A DNA stretch of 64,000 bases from contig NZ_CP095482.1 of assembly GCF_023028225.1 (NCBI RefSeq), positions 620,001 to 684,000 on the forward strand, read 5' to 3'. Shown here one piece after another: positions 8,631 through 16,521 of the stretch. Positions within the stretch are counted from its first letter, which is position 1. Each line of letters starts with the position of its first letter. The DNA is from Halorientalis litorea (GTDB taxonomy: Archaea; Halobacteriota; Halobacteria; Halobacteriales; Haloarculaceae). A model generated the notes under the pieces. It was given only the letters and a program-made list of their open reading frames with translations, was not told the origin of the DNA and ran no database searches. A program made the position numbers and the translations under genes.

Positions 8631-9269
8631 GTGGACGGCCCACACCAAGACGAACCGCTCGTGACCGCCGGGGCGGACGTGGCCGACGCCGCGGCCGCCG
8701 TCGTGATGGTCCACGGGCGGGGCGCGACGGCCCGGAGCATCGTCGAGATGGGCGGGGAGTTCCATCACGAGGGCGTCGCCTACCTCGCACCGCAGGCGGC
8801 CCGCAACGAGTGGTACCCGAACTCCTTCCTCGCCGACGTGGCGACGAACGAGCCGGGCCGAACCTCGGGACTACAGGCCGTCCGCGACGCCGTCGAGACG
8901 GCGACAGACGCGGGGATTCCGCTGGAGCGCGTGCTGGTTCTCGGGTTCTCCCAAGGCGGCTGTCTCGCAAGCGAGTTCGTCGCCCGGAACCCCAGCCGCT
9001 ACGGCGGCCTCGCGGTGTTGAGCGGCGGCCTCATCGGGTCCGAAGTCGACCCAGAGGCGTTCGAGGGGTCCGTCGAGGGCACGCCGGTCTTCCTCGGGTG
9101 TAGCGACGTGGACCCGCACATCCCCGTCGAGCGCGTCCACCTGACCGCCGAGGTGCTCGAGCGACTCGACGGCGACGTGGACGAACGCATCTACGAGGGG
9201 ATGGGTCACGGCGTCAACGAGGACGAACTCGCCGCCGTCGACGAACTGGTCGGCGCGCTCGTGGACTGA
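8631..9269 (+). CDS. Phospholipase/carboxylesterase-family hydrolase, MhqD-like
   Basis: A 212-residue alpha/beta hydrolase. The nucleophile lies in GFSQGG, the oxyanion region in VVMVHGRGA near the N-terminus, the acid probably in SDVDPHIP, and the His in GMGHGV. It begins with GTG directly after the stop of the dioxygenase gene, so the two form one operon. By analogy with MhqD it may hydrolyse ring-cleavage or thiol-quinone products, though acyl-protein thioesterase-like activity is equally compatible with sequence. Confidence 0.83.
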   Translation: MDGPHQDEPLVTAGADVADAAAAVVMVHGRGATARSIVEMGGEFHHEGVAYLAPQAARNEWYPNSFLADVATNEPGRTSGLQAVRDAVETATDAGIPLERVLVLGFSQGGCLASEFVARNPSRYGGLAVLSGGLIGSEVDPEAFEGSVEGTPVFLGCSDVDPHIPVERVHLTAEVLERLDGDVDERIYEGMGHGVNEDELAAVDELVGALVD

Positions 9270-10205
9270 TTACTGTTCGATAGCCGGTGAGAGGTCCACC
9301 TCGACGCCGGCGAGGTCCTCGCTGACTTCCCAGAGCCGTCGGGCCGTCTCCTCGTCCCGGGCGGCCAGCGACGGGCGGCGTTCCCGACAGTTCGTGAAGT
9401 AGCCGCCGCTGGTGTCGAGTTCGGGGGACGCGCCGAGATAGACGAGCGTCTCCGCGCCGTCCGACACCGTCGTGACGAACGGGCGCGTGAGTGGGTCCGG
9501 CACCGCCGAGAGTGCCCGGGTGAGCGTGGGAATCGGGAACGGCGCGTTGCGGACGAATCCACTGCCGGGAATCGCCCCGGGATGGAAGCAGTTCGCCGTT
9601 ACGTCGCGTCCGGCTGCGTCGAGACGGCGCGCGAGTTCGCGGGTGAACAGGACGTTCGCCAGTTTCGACTGCGCGTACTCGCCCCACCCCTGTCCCGTCT
9701 CCGGCGTGCGGAGTGACTCGAAGTCCATACCCCCCTGCCTGTGGGCGAGCGAAGACGTGGTCACGACCCGAGCCTCAGCGGCGAGCGTCGGGAGGAGGTC
9801 GGCCGTCAGCACGAACGGCGCGAGGTGGTTGACGCCGAACGTGAACGCGATACCGTCCTCGGTGGTGCCGCCGTTCGGGAAGTACCCGCCGGCGTTGTTG
9901 GCGAGAACGTCGAGTTCGTCCGTGTGGGCGGTCACTTCCTCGGCGAGTCGGTGGACCGCCGAGCGGTCCGCGAAGTCGGCCGCGAAGAACGTCGCGCCGT
10001 CGGCGTCGGTCGCTTCGAGTTCCGCGACGACGGCCGCGCCCGCGTCCTCGTCGCGCCCGTGTACCAGCACCTCCGCACCGAGGCGACCGAACGCGAGTGC
10101 CGCCGCGCGCCCGATACCGCTTGTCGACCCCGTCACCAGAACTGTCTGTCCGGACAAGTCCACGTCCGCCACGTCCGCCCCAACCTCCGGTCGGTCGTCT
10201 GCCAT
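9270..10205 (-). CDS. Short-chain dehydrogenase/reductase
   Basis: A 311-residue SDR enzyme of the retinol-dehydrogenase/WW-oxidoreductase-like type. It has a nucleotide-binding TGSTSGIG, the NNAGG strand, a catalytic Ser in VVTTSSLAHR and Tyr-x-x-x-Lys in EYAQSK, which all support NAD(P)-dependent oxidoreduction. ATG at 10205 gives an N-terminus about 20 residues before the first strand; the frame stays open to 10355 but that part is less protein-like. Its stop abuts that of the hydrolase gene, so the two transcription units converge with no gap. Substrate unknown. Confidence 0.87.
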   Translation of the reverse strand: MADDRPEVGADVADVDLSGQTVLVTGSTSGIGRAAALAFGRLGAEVLVHGRDEDAGAAVVAELEATDADGATFFAADFADRSAVHRLAEEVTAHTDELDVLANNAGGYFPNGGTTEDGIAFTFGVNHLAPFVLTADLLPTLAAEARVVTTSSLAHRQGGMDFESLRTPETGQGWGEYAQSKLANVLFTRELARRLDAAGRDVTANCFHPGAIPGSGFVRNAPFPIPTLTRALSAVPDPLTRPFVTTVSDGAETLVYLGASPELDTSGGYFTNCRERRPSLAARDEETARRLWEVSEDLAGVEVDLSPAIEQ

Positions 10206-10401
10206 GGAATACTGTACGGGTGCCCCAACAAAGTCCCCTTCGGAGTCCGCAAAATGCCACTCTCGGTCGCGGAACACAGTCCAGTTGGCCTCTAGACCCG
10301 TACCCTCGTCCTCGGTGGGTCGTTGCGGAGGCACGTAGACAGAGCGTGCACCCAAGACGTACGAGCGTCGCCCCCTCGAGGGTGCAGCGGACGTTCGAGG
10401 T

Positions 10402-10488
10402 CAAACTGTTTTAGCAACGCCAAGCGAGGAACTGCCGACGACTGGATTGAAGCGTTCGCCTTCGCATGGAATCAGCTAATCTGAACAC
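10402..10488 (+). mobile_element. Solo right end of an IS6-family element
   Basis: This 87-base stretch is nearly identical to the last part of the IS6 copy at 25387-26056. It encodes the transposase C-terminus (…ADDWIEAFAFAWNQLI) and ends in the same terminal repeat (GATTAGCTGAT… read on the other strand). The first ten codons carry a stop, and no left end is found, so it is a decayed scar. Confidence 0.8.
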
Positions 10489-10895
10489 TACCGGTCGAGC
10501 TATACAGTGGCGGGTTCCCCTCGGGAGTATCACACCTGTCCGATAGTGCTTCGGTGCCGACGAACCGCCGGTACCGTGGCAAAATCGACCGAACCAGTGC
10601 GTTCGTCGTCGCGAATCAGCGGACACAGGTGGCGTTCTACGACAAGACGAGACCCTGTTGCTGGCACCGAGACGACTGTGCCCGGACTGACTTTCACGCT
10701 GTTCTGTCTATCTCAGCAGTTCGACGGGCAGGCATCTCTCTGTCCAGAAACCGGCTACGTATGTGACGGTGACTTCGGCGGTTCTGTGTGAACGGTAAAG
10801 AGTCGGTAAGCAGGGAGTGGATAGCCTGTAGAGCAGCCTCCGGTCGTGCCCGCGTGCACGCGCGCACGCAAAGGGTTCATATGGCTGGAATCCCA
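10489..10895. other. Intergenic, no gene recognised
   Basis: About 400 bases between the IS6 scar and the flavoprotein promoter. Short open frames exist (10507-10791, 10554-10766) but have no recognisable family, no start signals and atypical composition. It includes the alternating purine-pyrimidine run GTGCACGCGCGCACGC near 10855. A segment near 10658-10683 recurs near 13657. Confidence 0.5.
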
Positions 10896-10905
10896 TTATA
10901 AATTG
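10896..10905 (+). promoter_or_regulatory. TATA box that decides the flavoprotein start
   Basis: ATTATAAATT is centred about 28 bases before ATG 10929. With the alternative GTG at 10905 the box would overlap the start codon, so ATG 10929 is the better leaderless start. Confidence 0.75.
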
Positions 10906-10928
10906 TGAACTGGCACGACGACGACGCG

Positions 10929-12698
10929 ATGGAGACGAGCGTTCCCGAGTACGACGAAGTCGACGTCTCGGTGCTCGTAGTCGGTGCAGGTGCCGCTGGT
11001 GCCCGGACGGCCATCGAACTGGCCGAACGTGGCGTCGAAGACGTTCTCGTCCTCGGTAAGCGGAACCACGGCGATGCACACACGACGTGGGCCCGCGGCG
11101 GTATCAACGGTGCCCTCGGCACCCACGACCAGGAGGACGACTGGACGATTCACGCCGCAGACACCCTCAACGAGGGACACTTCGTCAACGACCCCGGCAA
11201 GGTCGAGACTGTCGCCAAGCAGATGCCGGAGCGACTCCGTGAACTCGACGAGTGGGGTATGGACTACTCCCGGACCGACGACGGCGAAATAGACCAGCGG
11301 TTCTTCGGCGCGCAGTCATACCGCCGAACCGCCTTCGCCGGCGACCACACCGGAGAGTCCCTGCTGAACACGCTGGTCGACCGTGCACAGTCGTTCGATG
11401 TCCCGTACCGAGAGAACGTGATGATAACGAAGCTCGTCTCGGACGGCGAGCAGACGTACGGTGCCGTCGGCTTCGATATGGACAGCGGCGAGTACGTCCT
11501 GTTCAACACCGGAACTGTCGTGCTCGCTGCAGGCGGGTACGCGGCCGTCTACAACCGCCATACCTCGCGCGACGACGAGAACAACGGCGACGGGGCAGCA
11601 CTGGCGTACGACGCTGGTGCGACGCTGATGGACATGGAGTTCGTCCAGTTCCACCCCACCGGGATGGCAGTCGACGAGTCCGACCCCGAGTGGGAACCGT
11701 GGAGCGGGCGGCTCGTTACGGAAGCCGTTCGCGGTGAGGGCGGTCGGTTGTTCAACACTGACGGCGAACGGTTCATGGAGCGGTACTCGCCCGACCAGAT
11801 GGAACTCGATGCCCGCGACGTGGTTGCCCGTGCTATCGCGCAGGAAGTCGCCGAGGGACGAGGCACTGAGAACGGTGGCGTCTACCTCGACATCTCCCAC
11901 CGCGACGACGAGTTCATCAAAGAGCGGCTACCGCGGATGTACGAGCGGTTCCAAGACCTCGGGGTCGACATGGCGGCGGAACCAGTCGAGGTGGCTCCGA
12001 CCTCTCACTACGGAATGGGCGGCGTCGTCGTCGACGACCACGGCGAAACCGGCGTCGACGGACTGTTCGCCATCGGCGAGACGATGGCCGGTGTCCACGG
12101 TGCGAACCGACTCGGTGGCAACTCGCTTGCCGAAACTATCGCGTACGGTGTCGTCGCCGGCGAACGCATCGCCGACCGAGTCGACGGAGCCGGTACGATT
12201 CCGGACGACTTGACCGAGCGGGTCGCCGAACCACACATCGCCGGACTCGCCGGCCTCGCCGGTAGCGACGGGACGTACGACGTGGATACCGTCTTCGAGG
12301 AACTGCAGGACATCATGTGGGAGCATGCGGGCCTCCTCCGTGACGAGGAGTCGCTTACCGCCGGACTCGACGCGCTCCAGCGTGTCCGCGAGAAGGCTGA
12401 CGACTTAGACGTTGGACCGCTTACCAGCCGGTCGTTCGAGTACGCCGTCGACATCGGCTTCATGTTGACGACTGCCGAGGCCATTCTCCAAGGGGCACGT
12501 GAGCGAACCGAGTCACGCGGTGCCCACTACCGGACGGACCACCCAGATACCGACGAGACGTGGCGTCGTAACATCCAGTACGAGCAGGCTGACCTCGGCG
12601 GAATGACTACCAGCACAGCTCCCGTCGACAGCCCCAGTGAAGCCGTGCAGGACGCACTGGACGAAGGCCACGAACTCGACTACCACCAACTGGAGTAA
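10929..12698 (+). CDS. Solitary SdhA/FrdA-type FAD flavoprotein
   Basis: A 589-residue member of the succinate dehydrogenase/fumarate reductase flavoprotein family. FAD is bound by VVGAGAAGA (residues 17-25). H51 in DAHTTWARGG sits where SdhA carries its covalent FAD-linked histidine, whereas L-aspartate oxidases have Ser there. Other family motifs are FVQFHPTGMA, GEGGRLFNTDGERFMERY, SHYGMGGV and GANRLGGNSLAE. No iron-sulfur subunit or membrane anchor is encoded nearby, so it is not the sdhCDBA operon. It may be a soluble fumarate reductase-like enzyme, an alternative subunit for another complex, or use an unidentified partner. Confidence 0.85.
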   Translation: METSVPEYDEVDVSVLVVGAGAAGARTAIELAERGVEDVLVLGKRNHGDAHTTWARGGINGALGTHDQEDDWTIHAADTLNEGHFVNDPGKVETVAKQMPERLRELDEWGMDYSRTDDGEIDQRFFGAQSYRRTAFAGDHTGESLLNTLVDRAQSFDVPYRENVMITKLVSDGEQTYGAVGFDMDSGEYVLFNTGTVVLAAGGYAAVYNRHTSRDDENNGDGAALAYDAGATLMDMEFVQFHPTGMAVDESDPEWEPWSGRLVTEAVRGEGGRLFNTDGERFMERYSPDQMELDARDVVARAIAQEVAEGRGTENGGVYLDISHRDDEFIKERLPRMYERFQDLGVDMAAEPVEVAPTSHYGMGGVVVDDHGETGVDGLFAIGETMAGVHGANRLGGNSLAETIAYGVVAGERIADRVDGAGTIPDDLTERVAEPHIAGLAGLAGSDGTYDVDTVFEELQDIMWEHAGLLRDEESLTAGLDALQRVREKADDLDVGPLTSRSFEYAVDIGFMLTTAEAILQGARERTESRGAHYRTDHPDTDETWRRNIQYEQADLGGMTTSTAPVDSPSEAVQDALDEGHELDYHQLE

Positions 12699-13122
12699 CG
12701 ACGTGCAGGTTGTGACCGGCGCAGCCATCGTTCCCTCGTTCCAACGTAGCGGCGGGCCGACTGCGGACATCAAAAACCCGACCCGTCCCCGTGCTGAGTA
12801 CGTACGTTTCGACGCCGGGGCCGACTGTATCACATCGTCTGTCAGTTCTGTGGCCCCTCGTCGAGTATCGTCACTGCCACGACGTACTCACCGCGGTGAG
12901 ACACCCCAGTCGGGAGTGATGTCGAGGATACCCTGTCGTGACCGGTACCGGCCGACGCCACGCCGACGGCTGTAACCGTCGAGGTGTACACCGGCCACCC
13001 GGAGGTCACTGTGACGGCAAACGCGGCCCGAAGCGATACCGAACAGCGCGAACTGCTTCCAGTGGATTCACAGAAGCACGCTGGTCCGCACCACTTTAGT
13101 CCGTCTAACGCCTGACAAACGT
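12699..13122. other. Intergenic, no gene recognised
   Basis: 424 bases downstream of the flavoprotein gene with no frame that reads as a known protein. Composition is high in GC but without codon-position bias, suggesting decayed sequence. CTTTAG near 13095 may be the TATA element of the next small gene. Confidence 0.4.
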
Positions 13123-13296
13123 GTGAACCAGACGGCTATCCTTCACACGACGGCTGCCTTCCTCGCCGGGGGCTCGTTCTTCTTAGACGGTAATGTCCTC
13201 ACCATCGGCCTCCTCGCGCTCGCAGGGGTCCTCTTCGTCGCCGGCATCGTGATTGCGCGGCGCGGGGACGATTCGGAGGCCGCCGACGACGTGTGA
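13123..13296 (+). CDS. Small membrane protein, 57 residues
   Basis: GTG start; reads MNQTAILHTTAAFLAGG... with two hydrophobic helices (about 10-20 and 26-45), then ARRGDD and an acidic tail. The composition (membrane core plus acidic C-terminus) is that of many short haloarchaeal membrane proteins. A TATA-like CTTTAG lies about 30 bases upstream. Function unknown. Confidence 0.6.
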   Translation: MNQTAILHTTAAFLAGGSFFLDGNVLTIGLLALAGVLFVAGIVIARRGDDSEAADDV

Positions 13297-13346
13297 GTAC
13301 CCGACTCAAATACGGCGAAGAGCCTCCGTCCAAGCCGACTGACGCA

Positions 13347-13391
13347 TTGACATCCTCCTCCGCCTGAAGGCGGAGGAATCCCGACCGCAGT
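13347..13391 (-). mobile_element. Solo right end of an IS200/IS605-type element
   Basis: Read on the minus strand this is a hairpin, CCTCCGCC-TTCA-GGCGGAGG, followed by AGGATGTCAA. The same arrangement (hairpin then AGGATGTCAA) ends the element at 19865-20383. The frame upstream on the minus strand stays open (about 13390-13560), possibly the decayed tail of the lost tnpB. No left end is seen. Confidence 0.65.
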
Positions 13392-13564
13392 TGGGATAGT
13401 AATCCCGTCAGTTTTGACGGTGAACACTTCGTTTCCGTCGCCAGCACCGAACGGGAACTCCTCTCTTATTTCGAGCACCTTCTGCTTCCCACGCAGGACA
13501 ACGTTTCCAGGGGAGAAACACGACGCCGGTATTGACATTCGAGGGGGTTTTGAGATATACACGC

Positions 13565-13645
13565 ATGTCGAAGCTACAGATCGGCGGAACCATCGCAGTG
13601 TTCGCGGCAGTTGCCGGCCTGATCGGAGCAAAGCTCCGCGACTGA
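13565..13645 (+). CDS. Possible 26-residue single-helix peptide
   Basis: ATG-initiated frame MSKLQIGGTIAVFAAVAGLI... ending in K-L-R-D: one hydrophobic helix flanked by lysines and charged ends, like known tiny membrane proteins. It begins just after the IS200/IS605 scar. GATATA lies too close to the ATG for a leaderless promoter, so expression is uncertain. Confidence 0.3.
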   Translation: MSKLQIGGTIAVFAAVAGLIGAKLRD

Positions 13646-13765
13646 CTGGTTGTCGGGTTGCTGGACCGAGACGACTGTGCCGGGGTATCGCGCTTACTAT
13701 CGCCTCGATATTCGCCTTAGATTCGCAATCGCCGGCGTGAGTAGATCCGCTACTCGCCGTCTCTG

Positions 13766-14080
13766 TCAGTCTCGACGGTCGCCGTTGTCGGACGTGCCAG
13801 TCTCGGACAGTTCGTCGTCCGTTTCTTCGACGCTCTGCAAGAGCAGATCCGTCCCGGCCGCAGCGACCATACCGACGCCGACCGCGCGCAACTGCCGGAG
13901 ATACGCTGGCTTCGCTTCGAGACCGGAGGCGTTGTCGAAATTCTTTCCAATTATCTCTTTGACGAACCTAACGCTCACCTGTGGAAAGAGTGCAGTCACC
14001 AGTCCTTGCAAGAGCACGAATGCCGCGCCAAGTGTGCGACTCTTTTTCGTGTGCGCGCTCGTTCTCGTGTCGAGACACAC
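13766..14080 (-). CDS. Small membrane protein downstream of RNase H-like gene
   Basis: The frame encodes '...SRTLGAAFVLLQGLVTALFPQVSVRFVKEIIGKNF... AYLRQLRAVGVGMVAAAGTDLLLQSVEE' plus a very acidic tail: two membrane helices in the arrangement of a common haloarchaeal small membrane family. The start is unclear. GTG at 14080 gives about 104 residues and GTG at 14017 gives 83; either overlaps the end of the RNase H-like gene in another frame. Probably the last gene of a three-gene minus-strand operon. Confidence 0.55.
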   Translation of the reverse strand: MCLDTRTSAHTKKSRTLGAAFVLLQGLVTALFPQVSVRFVKEIIGKNFDNASGLEAKPAYLRQLRAVGVGMVAAAGTDLLLQSVEETDDELSETGTSDNGDRRD

Positions 14081-14459
14081 AGCGATACGTGACCCGCGGG
14101 ACCGGCGCGAGAGCGTTGCGGACGCGCTCGGCACGTCGTTGAGATATCCTGTCGTCGACAGTGGATTCACCGCAGGGAGCAACAGTATCGATGACGGCAG
14201 CGGCATCGCCGCGCACGTGAACGTCGCTGACTCGTAGGTGGTCAGTCAACGCTGCGACCGTCTGCGCACCGGCAACGAGTGCCCGAAGTTCGACGTGGGT
14301 ACTCGACACGAACGCCGACAGCTCTCGGGAGCCCTCGGCGAGTGGCTGCCTTTCTTCTACTACGTAGCCGATTGCGGCCCCGCGCGGGTTGGCGTTGTGC
14401 GGCCCGTACCGAACGCTTCCGTCGAACCGGAGCACGAGCGATGAACCGAGGGTGGTCAC
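13968..14459 (-). CDS. RNase H-like protein with variant last catalytic residue
   Basis: A 163-residue protein with the archaeal RNase HI order of motifs: D13 in RFDGS, E57 in STHVELRAL, D85 in VRGDAAAVI, then SRHENERAHEKE, where the usual final Asp is His (H137). RNase HI removes RNA from RNA-DNA hybrids; the altered final residue may lower or change activity, or the end of the gene may be frameshifted. GTG start at 14459 overlaps the stop of the upstream gene (GTGA), giving translational coupling. Confidence 0.65.
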   Translation of the reverse strand: MTTLGSSLVLRFDGSVRYGPHNANPRGAAIGYVVEERQPLAEGSRELSAFVSSTHVELRALVAGAQTVAALTDHLRVSDVHVRGDAAAVIDTVAPCGESTVDDRISQRRAERVRNALAPVPRVTYRCVSRHENERAHEKESHTWRGIRALARTGDCTLSTGER

Positions 14460-14692
14460 CGTTCACCTCCCCACTGCAGCGACCGCTCGTTCGGTTCTTT
14501 GACCAGTGGTGCCTCCTGTCCGAGCAGTACTTCGTCGACAAGCTCCCGGGACCGCTCGTACCGGTCAGTGGTATCCGTTCCGTCGAGCGTCTGCTGTCCC
14601 ACACACTCATGATAGCCTGCAAGAGATCCAACCTGTTCCCGATGCCAGCCACCCCGATACACCGCGAACCTGCAGGACGGTGTTGCGGACAC
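14456..14692 (-). CDS. Small conserved-type protein coupled to RNase H-like gene
   Basis: A 78-residue reading from GTG 14692 (SATPSCRFAVYRGGWHREQVG...) ending NERSLQWGGER. The same frame is open upstream to about 14838 and reads as plausible protein there (RSEANQAFEGVEQWKQARKA...), but no ATG or GTG is present in that part. The gene may therefore be 5'-truncated or use an unusual start. It ends in a 4-base overlap with the RNase H-like gene, so it is the operon leader. Family not recognised; a nucleic-acid role is inferred only from the neighbour. Confidence 0.55.
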   Translation of the reverse strand: MSATPSCRFAVYRGGWHREQVGSLAGYHECVGQQTLDGTDTTDRYERSRELVDEVLLGQEAPLVKEPNERSLQWGGER

Positions 14693-14900
14693 AGCGTACG
14701 ACTCGGGGCAGAGCCAAGGGGCATTCGACGCCTTTCTCGCCTGCTTCCACTGCTCGACGCCCTCGAAGGCTTGGTTGGCCTCGCTCCGGGTTCTTCCGAC
14801 AAGCCCCGTGCTCGGCTGGGTTCAGTCGCACACGTAGGGTGAGTGCCTTGAGACCGAAATCGCAGGTCGTATGTCTCACTATCTACCTGACTTACACAGG

Positions 14901-15677
14901 ATGACTCACGTGAGCGTTGTCGGCTGCGGGAACATGGGCGGGGCGTTGGTAAGTGGCCTCTCCCGAACCGGAGCATACGACGTGACGGCGATCGACCTCG
15001 ACCCGGACGCGCTCGAGGCGGTCGCCGACGACGCGGACAGAACTACCGACGACATCGCCGTGGCCAGAGAGGCGGACATCGTCGTGCTAGCGGTGAAACC
15101 GACGGTAGTCGACGCGGTTCTAGCCGACCTCGACCTCCGTACGGACCAGTCGTTGGTCACCATCGCCGCGGGTGTCTCACGGAAGCACGTCGCAGCGCGG
15201 ACAGACGCGACGGTGGTCCGAATCATGCCGAACCTCGCGGCGGAGACAGGCGATATGGCCGCCGCCGCCACCGAGACGGGCATCACCGACGAGGTTCGCG
15301 AGATGCTCGACGCGGTCGGTGAGTTCGCCGAAATCGACGAGGAATATATGGATATCTCGACGGCAGTCAACGGGAGCGGACCAGCCTTCGCATTCTACCT
15401 CATCGACGCGATGAAGCAGGCCGGTATCGACGGGGGGTTAGAGCCAGAACAGGCCGAAACACTGGCCGCACAGACGTTCAAGGGGGCAGCCGAGACAGTG
15501 CTCCGGGACGAGCGCAACGTCTCCGAACTCATCGATGCGGTGTGTTCGCCGAACGGGACGACCATCGAAGGGATGGAGGTTTTGTGGGATAGTGACGCCG
15601 ACACGGCGGTCGCTGAAGCCGTGACGGCCGCAGAGAGACGGTCCGCCGAACTGGCCGACCAGTTCAACGATGAGTGA
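14901..15677 (+). CDS. proC: Pyrroline-5-carboxylate reductase
   Basis: A 258-residue enzyme catalysing the last step of proline synthesis, NAD(P)H reduction of pyrroline-5-carboxylate. The N-terminal Rossmann motif [23 protein letters not shown] and the family signature around [15 protein letters not shown], followed by [10 protein letters not shown], are all intact. ATG 14901 gives the normal start; 30 upstream bases are open but unnecessary. It overlaps proB by 8 bases and leads the proCBA operon. Confidence 0.96.
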   Translation: MTHVSVVGCGNMGGALVSGLSRTGAYDVTAIDLDPDALEAVADDADRTTDDIAVAREADIVVLAVKPTVVDAVLADLDLRTDQSLVTIAAGVSRKHVAARTDATVVRIMPNLAAETGDMAAAATETGITDEVREMLDAVGEFAEIDEEYMDISTAVNGSGPAFAFYLIDAMKQAGIDGGLEPEQAETLAAQTFKGAAETVLRDERNVSELIDAVCSPNGTTIEGMEVLWDSDADTAVAEAVTAAERRSAELADQFNDE

Positions 15678-16521
15678 CCACTCCCCCGCCGGGACTGTCG
15701 CCGGCGAGACGGTGCAACGAGCGCGCGAGCAGGCCGCTACGGCAGACCGCGTCATCGTCAAGGCGGGTACGAACTCGCTGACCGACGAAGCCTCCCGGCT
15801 CAACCGGGTGAAACTCGACAAACTGGTCGGTGATATCATGGACCTCCGGGAACGGGGCAAGGAGGTCATTCTGGTTTCGTCCGGTGCTATCGGGGCCGGA
15901 AAGGGGATGCTCGACGGCGAGGAGACCGAGACACTCGAAGAGAGTCAAGCACTCTCGACCGTGGGCCAGAGCCACCTGATGCGCCACTACACCCAGAGTT
16001 TCGACCGGTACGACCAGACGGTCGCTCAGATTCTCCTGACCGAACACGACCTAACCAACCCCGAGCGGTTCACCAACGTTCACAACACCATCGAGACTCT
16101 GTCCGATTGGGGTATCGTCCCGATCATCAACGAGAACGACGCAATCGCGACTGAGGAGATTCAGATCGGCGACAACGACATGCTGTCGGCGTCGGTCGCT
16201 ATCGGAATGGATGTCGACCTGCTCGTGATTCTGACCGACGTTGACGGGGTGTACACTGGCAATCCCAAGGACGACCCCGACGCGGAACTTATCGAAGCCG
16301 TCGAAGCCAACTACGACGCCGTCCAGTCGCTTATCGACGAAAGTACCGTCGCCGAGTTCGGTGGCATCAAGACGAAGGTCGAAGGGGCCCGTGACGTTAG
16401 TGAGCACGGAATGCCCGCGATTATCGCGGGGTCACAGGAACGGGACGTGCTGGAACGAATTGCCACTGGCAAATCAACGGGGACGGTCTTCGTCCCGATA
16501 AACGGAGACACAGATGACTGA
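15670..16521 (+). CDS. proB: Glutamate 5-kinase
   Basis: A 283-residue amino-acid kinase: ATP-dependent phosphorylation of glutamate, the first step of proline synthesis. Visible motifs: [38 protein letters not shown] and [16 protein letters not shown]. It lacks the C-terminal PUA domain of bacterial ProB, as do other archaeal forms of this length. It overlaps proC and proA by 8 bases each, so expression should be tightly coupled. Confidence 0.96.
   Translation: MSDHSPAGTVAGETVQRAREQAATADRVIVKAGTNSLTDEASRLNRVKLDKLVGDIMDLRERGKEVILVSSGAIGAGKGMLDGEETETLEESQALSTVGQSHLMRHYTQSFDRYDQTVAQILLTEHDLTNPERFTNVHNTIETLSDWGIVPIINENDAIATEEIQIGDNDMLSASVAIGMDVDLLVILTDVDGVYTGNPKDDPDAELIEAVEANYDAVQSLIDESTVAEFGGIKTKVEGARDVSEHGMPAIIAGSQERDVLERIATGKSTGTVFVPINGDTDD

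Noticed and set aside
10507-10791. Two short plus-strand frames in the gap before the flavoprotein gene
   Set aside because: No family, no start signal, no codon bias; likely decayed DNA.
10929-12698. Flavoprotein as the catalytic subunit of respiratory complex II or as NadB
   Set aside because: No sdhB/C/D nearby, and His at the FAD-linkage site argues against L-aspartate oxidase.
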